Source: Pyxidicoccus sp. MSG2 (lineage in GTDB: Bacteria > Myxococcota > Myxococcia > Myxococcales > Myxococcaceae). From it: a DNA stretch of 64,000 nucleotides. This document shows, piece by piece, positions 61,647-64,000 of the stretch; the stretch's first letter is position 1; the number at the start of each line of letters is the position of its first letter. The position numbers and the translations under genes are program-made. The notes under the pieces are model-generated. The model was given only the letters and a program-made list of their open reading frames with translations. It had not been told where the DNA came from and made no database searches. Where the stretch lies: positions 1,674,001 through 1,738,000 of the forward strand of contig NZ_JAPNKC010000001.1 of NCBI RefSeq assembly GCF_026626705.1. The letters run 5' to 3'.

Positions 61647-61898
61647 ATGGCCCGCGACAGCATGCAGCCCTGGCTGGACCGCCTTTCGTACGGGGAGCTC
61701 GAAGTCTCGGGCCTCTCGGCACGCTCGGCGCTGGGCTCCCGGGACTGGGATGGCACCGAGGCCTCCATCGTGTCCCGCTCGTTCGCTCGCCCCGCAAACC
61801 CCGACATCTCTGCCCTACCTGTCACGGTTTCCCCAGAGGTCGGGGAAGACACCGCTGGGGGTTATGACGACCTCGACTTCACGGTGGCGAGCTACTGA
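61647..61898 (+). CDS. Small orphan protein
   Basis: The 83-residue protein has no recognised family, signal peptide or membrane span. It starts at an ATG preceded by AGGAGGA, and a sigma-54-like promoter lies 42 bases upstream. The body is Ser/Ala/Arg-rich (GLSARSALGSRDWDG) and the end is acidic and aromatic (GGYDDLDFTVASY), which is probably disordered. It precedes a glycosyltransferase gene by 226 bp, a gap that holds a GGGAAG/CTTCCC hairpin (62077-62092) and no other gene. It might be a small structural or signalling protein; a peptide precursor role is conceivable but unsupported. Confidence 0.6.
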   Translation: MARDSMQPWLDRLSYGELEVSGLSARSALGSRDWDGTEASIVSRSFARPANPDISALPVTVSPEVGEDTAGGYDDLDFTVASY

Positions 61899-62124
61899 GC
61901 AGCCCCGGCGACGCGTCCGCCCATGACGGCTGCGCGTCGGCAATGAACGCGCGCCCGCCTGCCCTGGACGCAGTTTCTGCGCGGGCCGCGGGGCGCCACG
62001 TTTCCCAGAACCCCAACATCCGAGCAGGCAGCCAGGAACGTGCGCGGAAGCAAACAGGCACGCGCGTTCCCTGAGTGGGAAGGCGTCTTCCCGGCCGTGG
62101 GCGCCACCGCATATAAGTTCCGGC

Positions 62125-62976
62125 ATGTCAGCGATTGATGTCTCGGTGGTGATGCCCACCCACAAGAGGGAAAAGGAAGTGGTGGAGGCCATCCGCTCCG
62201 TGCTCCGCCAGGAGGGGGTGAGTGTGGAGGTCATCGTCCTGGATGACACGCCCGAGGGCACGGCGCGCGCGACGGTGGAGGGGCTGGGGGACGCGCGGGT
62301 GCGCTACCTCGTGAATGACCCGCCCTCCAAGGGCCGCCCGGCGGTGGTGCGCAACCATGGGGCCACACTGGCCCGGGGCCGCTACCTGCACTTCCTCGAC
62401 GACGACGACATGCTCGCGGAGGGCTCGCTGCACGCCATGGTGAGCGCGCTGGACGCCCGGCCGGACGCCGGTGTCGCGGTGGGCTGGGTGGTGCCCTTTG
62501 GCGACGACGCGGACTGGCTGAAGGACAAGAGCGAGTACTTCGAGTGGGCGGCGAAGGTGGGCGCCAGCACGCCCAACAGCGCGTGGACGGTGGCGCACAT
62601 CCTCTTCCGCGGCACGCTGTATGTGAACTCCGCGTGCATGGTGCGCCGCGAGCACTTCGCGCCGCTGGGCGGCTTCGACGCCTCCATCCCCGTCTACGAG
62701 GACGTGGACTTCTACCTGCGCGGCATCCGCGCCTACGGCCACGTGTACGTCAACCGCCCCATCCTGCACTACCGCACGGGCCGGCCCTCGCTGATGCACA
62801 ACCTGGGCAAGGACGGCACGCTGGTCATGCAGTCCAACGAGATGATTCACGGCAAGTACCGCCAGACGAACGGCATGCTGGAGTACCGCGCCCTGCAGCT
62901 GCTGATGCGCGCGCTGCCCTTCGACGTCGCCAAGAAGCTGCCGCTGCGACTGCCCAAGCAGGGGCGGGCCTCGTGA
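62125..62976 (+). CDS. Glycosyltransferase family 2
   Basis: The 283-residue enzyme is an inverting GT-A glycosyltransferase. The nucleotide-sugar domain starts SVVMPTHKREKEVVEAIRSV, then VEVIVLDDTPEG, RPAVVRNHGATLARGRYLHFLDDDDM with a DxD-type metal motif, and a catalytic region around YEDVDFYLRGIRAYG. No membrane segment is visible, so it is cytoplasmic or peripheral. Acceptor is unknown, probably a surface polysaccharide or lipid-linked glycan. Its stop overlaps the GTG of the next gene (GTGA), so the two are translationally coupled and likely act together. Confidence 0.9.
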   Translation: MSAIDVSVVMPTHKREKEVVEAIRSVLRQEGVSVEVIVLDDTPEGTARATVEGLGDARVRYLVNDPPSKGRPAVVRNHGATLARGRYLHFLDDDDMLAEGSLHAMVSALDARPDAGVAVGWVVPFGDDADWLKDKSEYFEWAAKVGASTPNSAWTVAHILFRGTLYVNSACMVRREHFAPLGGFDASIPVYEDVDFYLRGIRAYGHVYVNRPILHYRTGRPSLMHNLGKDGTLVMQSNEMIHGKYRQTNGMLEYRALQLLMRALPFDVAKKLPLRLPKQGRAS

Positions 62977-64000
62977 GCCTCAAGAGCCGCATCCTCGGTA
63001 CCGCGAAGCGCCAGGTGAAGGACACGCTGCGGCCGGTGCTGCAGAAGGCCATGGCGCCCTCGCGCACCGCCATCCCCGCCTCGCACTGGGGGTTGGAGCA
63101 CCGCCCCGGCCAGGGGCTGTGCCTGGAGGGCGTGCCTCTGAAGGAATTGACGGCCCGCTGGGGCTCGCCGCTGCACGTGGTGCACCTGGCCGCGCTCGGC
63201 CGCAACGTGGAGCGATTCCTCGCGGTGCCACCCGGCCGCGCGGGCGGCGCCGAGGTCTACTACTCGTACAAGACGAACCCCATCCCGGGCGTGCTGTCCT
63301 TCATGCACGAGCGGGGCGTGGGCGCGGAGGTCATCTCCGCCTATGAGTTGTGGCTGGCGCTGAAGCTGGGCGTGGCCCCGGAGCGCATCGTCTACAACGG
63401 CCCGGCGAAGTCCGAGGCCTCCGTGCGCGAGGCGATTTCCCGAGGCATCCAGTTGCTCGCCGCCAACCACGCGGAGGAGCTGGCCGTCTTCTCGCGCGTC
63501 GCCGCGGAGGTGGGCCGCCGCCCGCGCGTGGCGGTGCGGGTGAGCACGGACAGCGGCTGGTCCGCGCAGTTCGGCACGCCCATCGCCGGAGGCGCAGCGC
63601 TGCGCGCCTGCCAGCAGGCGCGCGACTCCAAGCACCTGGACCTGGTGGGGCTGCACGCCCACCGCGGCGCCACCATCCGCACCGAGGGCGAGCTCACCGG
63701 CTTCGTGGAGTCGGTGCTCGCCTTCACGGACACGCTGCACCAGGAGCTGGGTCAGGATTTGGAGGTGCTCGACCTGGGCGGCAGCCTGTGCACGCCGACG
63801 ACGGAGCACATCGCCGAGCGCGACTGGCGGCTCAACCTCACCTTCTTCCGCGACGTGCCCGCGCCGGACCCGGCGGCGTCGCTCTCCATCGAGCGCTACG
63901 TGGCGCTGGTGGTGGAGATGGTGGAGTCGCACTACGCGCGCCGGGGCCGCCAGCGCCCGCGCATCTTCCTGGAGCCGGGCCGCGCCATGACGGGCGACAC
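62973..64000 (+). CDS. Fold-III PLP-dependent decarboxylase, LysA-like (3' partial)
   Basis: The open frame starts at a GTG overlapping the glycosyltransferase stop and runs to the window edge without a stop, giving at least 342 residues. After a basic N-terminal extension of about 40 residues it shows the alanine-racemase/decarboxylase barrel: YYSYKTNP with the PLP Lys (Lys100), GVGAEVISAYELWLALKLG, IVYNGPAKSE, GLHAHRGAT and LDLGG (phosphate-binding Gly loop), ending in FLEPGRAMTG. This fits diaminopimelate/ornithine/arginine decarboxylases. The extra N-terminal extension and coupling to a glycosyltransferase suggest a specialised amino-acid decarboxylase or a carboxynorspermidine-type relative rather than housekeeping LysA. 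The C-terminus is missing. Confidence 0.85.
   Translation, partial: MSLKSRILGTAKRQVKDTLRPVLQKAMAPSRTAIPASHWGLEHRPGQGLCLEGVPLKELTARWGSPLHVVHLAALGRNVERFLAVPPGRAGGAEVYYSYKTNPIPGVLSFMHERGVGAEVISAYELWLALKLGVAPERIVYNGPAKSEASVREAISRGIQLLAANHAEELAVFSRVAAEVGRRPRVAVRVSTDSGWSAQFGTPIAGGAALRACQQARDSKHLDLVGLHAHRGATIRTEGELTGFVESVLAFTDTLHQELGQDLEVLDLGGSLCTPTTEHIAERDWRLNLTFFRDVPAPDPAASLSIERYVALVVEMVESHYARRGRQRPRIFLEPGRAMTGD

Overview
The window is very GC-rich. Most genes carry G or C at third codon positions, genes lie head-to-tail on both strands with short gaps, and GTG starts occur. Very large nonribosomal peptide synthetases (NRPS), a MopE-like Cys-rich surface protein, an SpvB/Rhs-type toxin, a hybrid sensor kinase and sigma-54 type promoters all point to a myxobacterium, most likely a Myxococcaceae such as Myxococcus, Corallococcus or Pyxidicoccus. 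The species is an inference from gene content. No rRNA, tRNA, CRISPR array, insertion sequence or prophage was seen.

Left part (1-24 kb). A truncated PAS/histidine kinase/receiver protein is followed by a four-gene minus-strand operon (1615-5581) that looks like a type VI secretion effector unit: DUF2169 protein, degenerate thiolase-fold protein, DUF4150 (PAAR-like) protein with a deaminase-like C-terminal tip, and SMI1/KNR4-type immunity protein. Next comes an osmoregulated periplasmic glucan operon (opgG, a small unknown gene, opgH) with a sigma-54 promoter candidate at 7201-7216. After it lie ordinary chromosomal genes: M18 aminopeptidase, an Fe/2-oxoglutarate oxygenase-like protein, acyl-CoA dehydrogenase, a SET-domain protein with a histone-like tail, DUF423, amidohydrolase, a GT87-type membrane protein, PfkB, Mug, CysQ and DUF3592.

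Middle (23.3-38.6 kb). A second toxin locus reads on the minus strand: a MopE-like Cys-rich repeat protein, a 2117-residue SpvB/FG-GAP/Rhs lipoprotein with a short toxin tip, and two small downstream genes that are immunity candidates. Then come a GNAT acetyltransferase, a conserved-looking unknown, a small gene interrupted by an in-frame TGA (34177-34575), glnS, a glycosyltransferase and a membrane-anchored alpha/beta hydrolase.

Right part (38.6-60.7 kb). Two NRPS genes 10 bp apart encode six modules: A-T-C-A-T, then C-A-T-C-A-T-C-A-T-E-C-A-T-E-C. Pocket residues read by eye suggest aromatic (Phe-like), Gly, Val, unassigned, Leu, Leu, with the last two epimerised. The line has no starter C domain and ends in a C domain with an intact HHxxxDG motif instead of a thioesterase. 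The fifth and sixth A-T-E blocks are nearly identical at DNA level, so the line grew by internal duplication. No tailoring, MbtH, export or resistance gene is visible beside it. The window ends with a Bpt/Ate-type aminoacyl-tRNA-protein transferase, a small orphan gene behind a sigma-54-like promoter, a GT2 glycosyltransferase and the start of a fold-III PLP decarboxylase that runs off the edge.
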